Program-made: the position numbers and the translations under genes | Shown: in pieces, positions 63,906-64,000 of the stretch | Position numbering within the stretch: position 1 is the stretch's first letter | How the letters are laid out: each line of letters opens with the position of its first letter | Assembly (NCBI GenBank): GCA_946811695.1 | Contig: OX328126.1 | Location: forward strand, 3,195,418-3,259,417 | DNA: 64,000 bases | From: Gonocerus acuteangulatus | Taxonomy: Eukaryota; Arthropoda; Insecta; Hemiptera; Coreidae | Direction: 5' to 3' | Notes under the pieces: model-generated | What the model was told of the DNA's origin: nothing | Seen by the model: the letters and a program-made list of their open reading frames with translations, nothing else | Database searches by the model: none

Positions 63906-64000
63906 AAGTCCGACTCGCAGGAACTGCATCATCTTAGCGCGGTTCCGTTCTTAATCCCAATGTCATTTGGAAAGGTTGAACACAGCACCTGCTGCTAAAA
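63906..64000 (+). repeat. Rep-HP terminus, cut by the window end
   Basis: AGTCCGACTCGCAGGAACTG, ATCTTAGCGCGGTTCCG, CCAATGTCATTTGGAAAGG: inverse of 33955-34020. It directly abuts RepK. Confidence 0.7.

Overview
The window looks like non-coding, repeat-saturated DNA from a large, A+T-rich animal genome, most plausibly an invertebrate and perhaps an arthropod. That placement is inferred only from the mixture of elements (Penelope-like, R2-like and other LINEs, tRNA-derived SINEs, hAT and TA-flanked MITEs, very large tandem arrays). I see no host protein-coding gene with exons, no rRNA and no intact tRNA gene. Most open frames are spurious: translated (TA)n tracts, minisatellites open in several frames, or short chance frames. 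The only recognisable proteins are retroelement fragments: an R2-like C-terminus (2036-2512, minus), a LINE C-terminus with two in-frame stops (about 8380-8950, minus) plus a second scrap of it near 9.85 kb, a Penelope-like GIY-YIG endonuclease (30363-31259, minus) with an inverted partial copy (31260-31686, plus), and a degraded LINE end (about 48.2-48.6 kb, minus).

Layout. 0-15 kb: a foldback element, SINE copies (one with a 14-bp target-site duplication), an R2-like fragment, palindromes, minisatellites with periods of about 104, 43, 60 and 44 bp, a LINE remnant and inverted Penelope-type ends. 15.6-23.06 kb: a 77-bp satellite of about 97 copies with higher-order structure. 23.6-28.7 kb: a second SINE, a terminal-inverted-repeat element (A) filled with 89-bp minisatellite, a dispersed repeat with a hairpin end, and long (TA)n tracts. 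29.8-32 kb: the Penelope-like element and a 152-bp hAT MITE. 32-49.5 kb: dispersed repeats, more minisatellites, four Penelope-type termini, two hAT MITEs, a TA-flanked MITE and a LINE end. 49.7-51.1 kb: element B, a sister of A with the same ends and a different internal array. 51.28-57.39 kb: a 39-bp satellite of about 156 copies. 58.5-59.96 kb: a 76-bp satellite with a four-monomer higher-order unit. 60-64 kb: more SINEs, (TA)n, a Penelope-type terminus and dispersed repeats.

Three signals deserve most attention. First, at least seven loci on both strands carry a hammerhead-ribozyme-like core (CTGAnGA, hairpin, GAAAC), most often followed by an ATAAA box; one lies in the 3' end of the Penelope-like element itself and several others sit in inverted pairs. 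Second, elements A and B show a mobile-looking unit with inverted ends that carries a minisatellite, a possible route for seeding satellite arrays. Third, (TA)n tracts sit repeatedly at the ends of different repeat families and at their nesting junctions, suggesting either a (TA)n-tailed retrotransposition mode or (TA)n as preferred target. Family names below (SINE1, SINE2, RepA-RepK, Rep-HP, elements A and B) are working labels for this window only. All boundaries and copy comparisons were made by eye.
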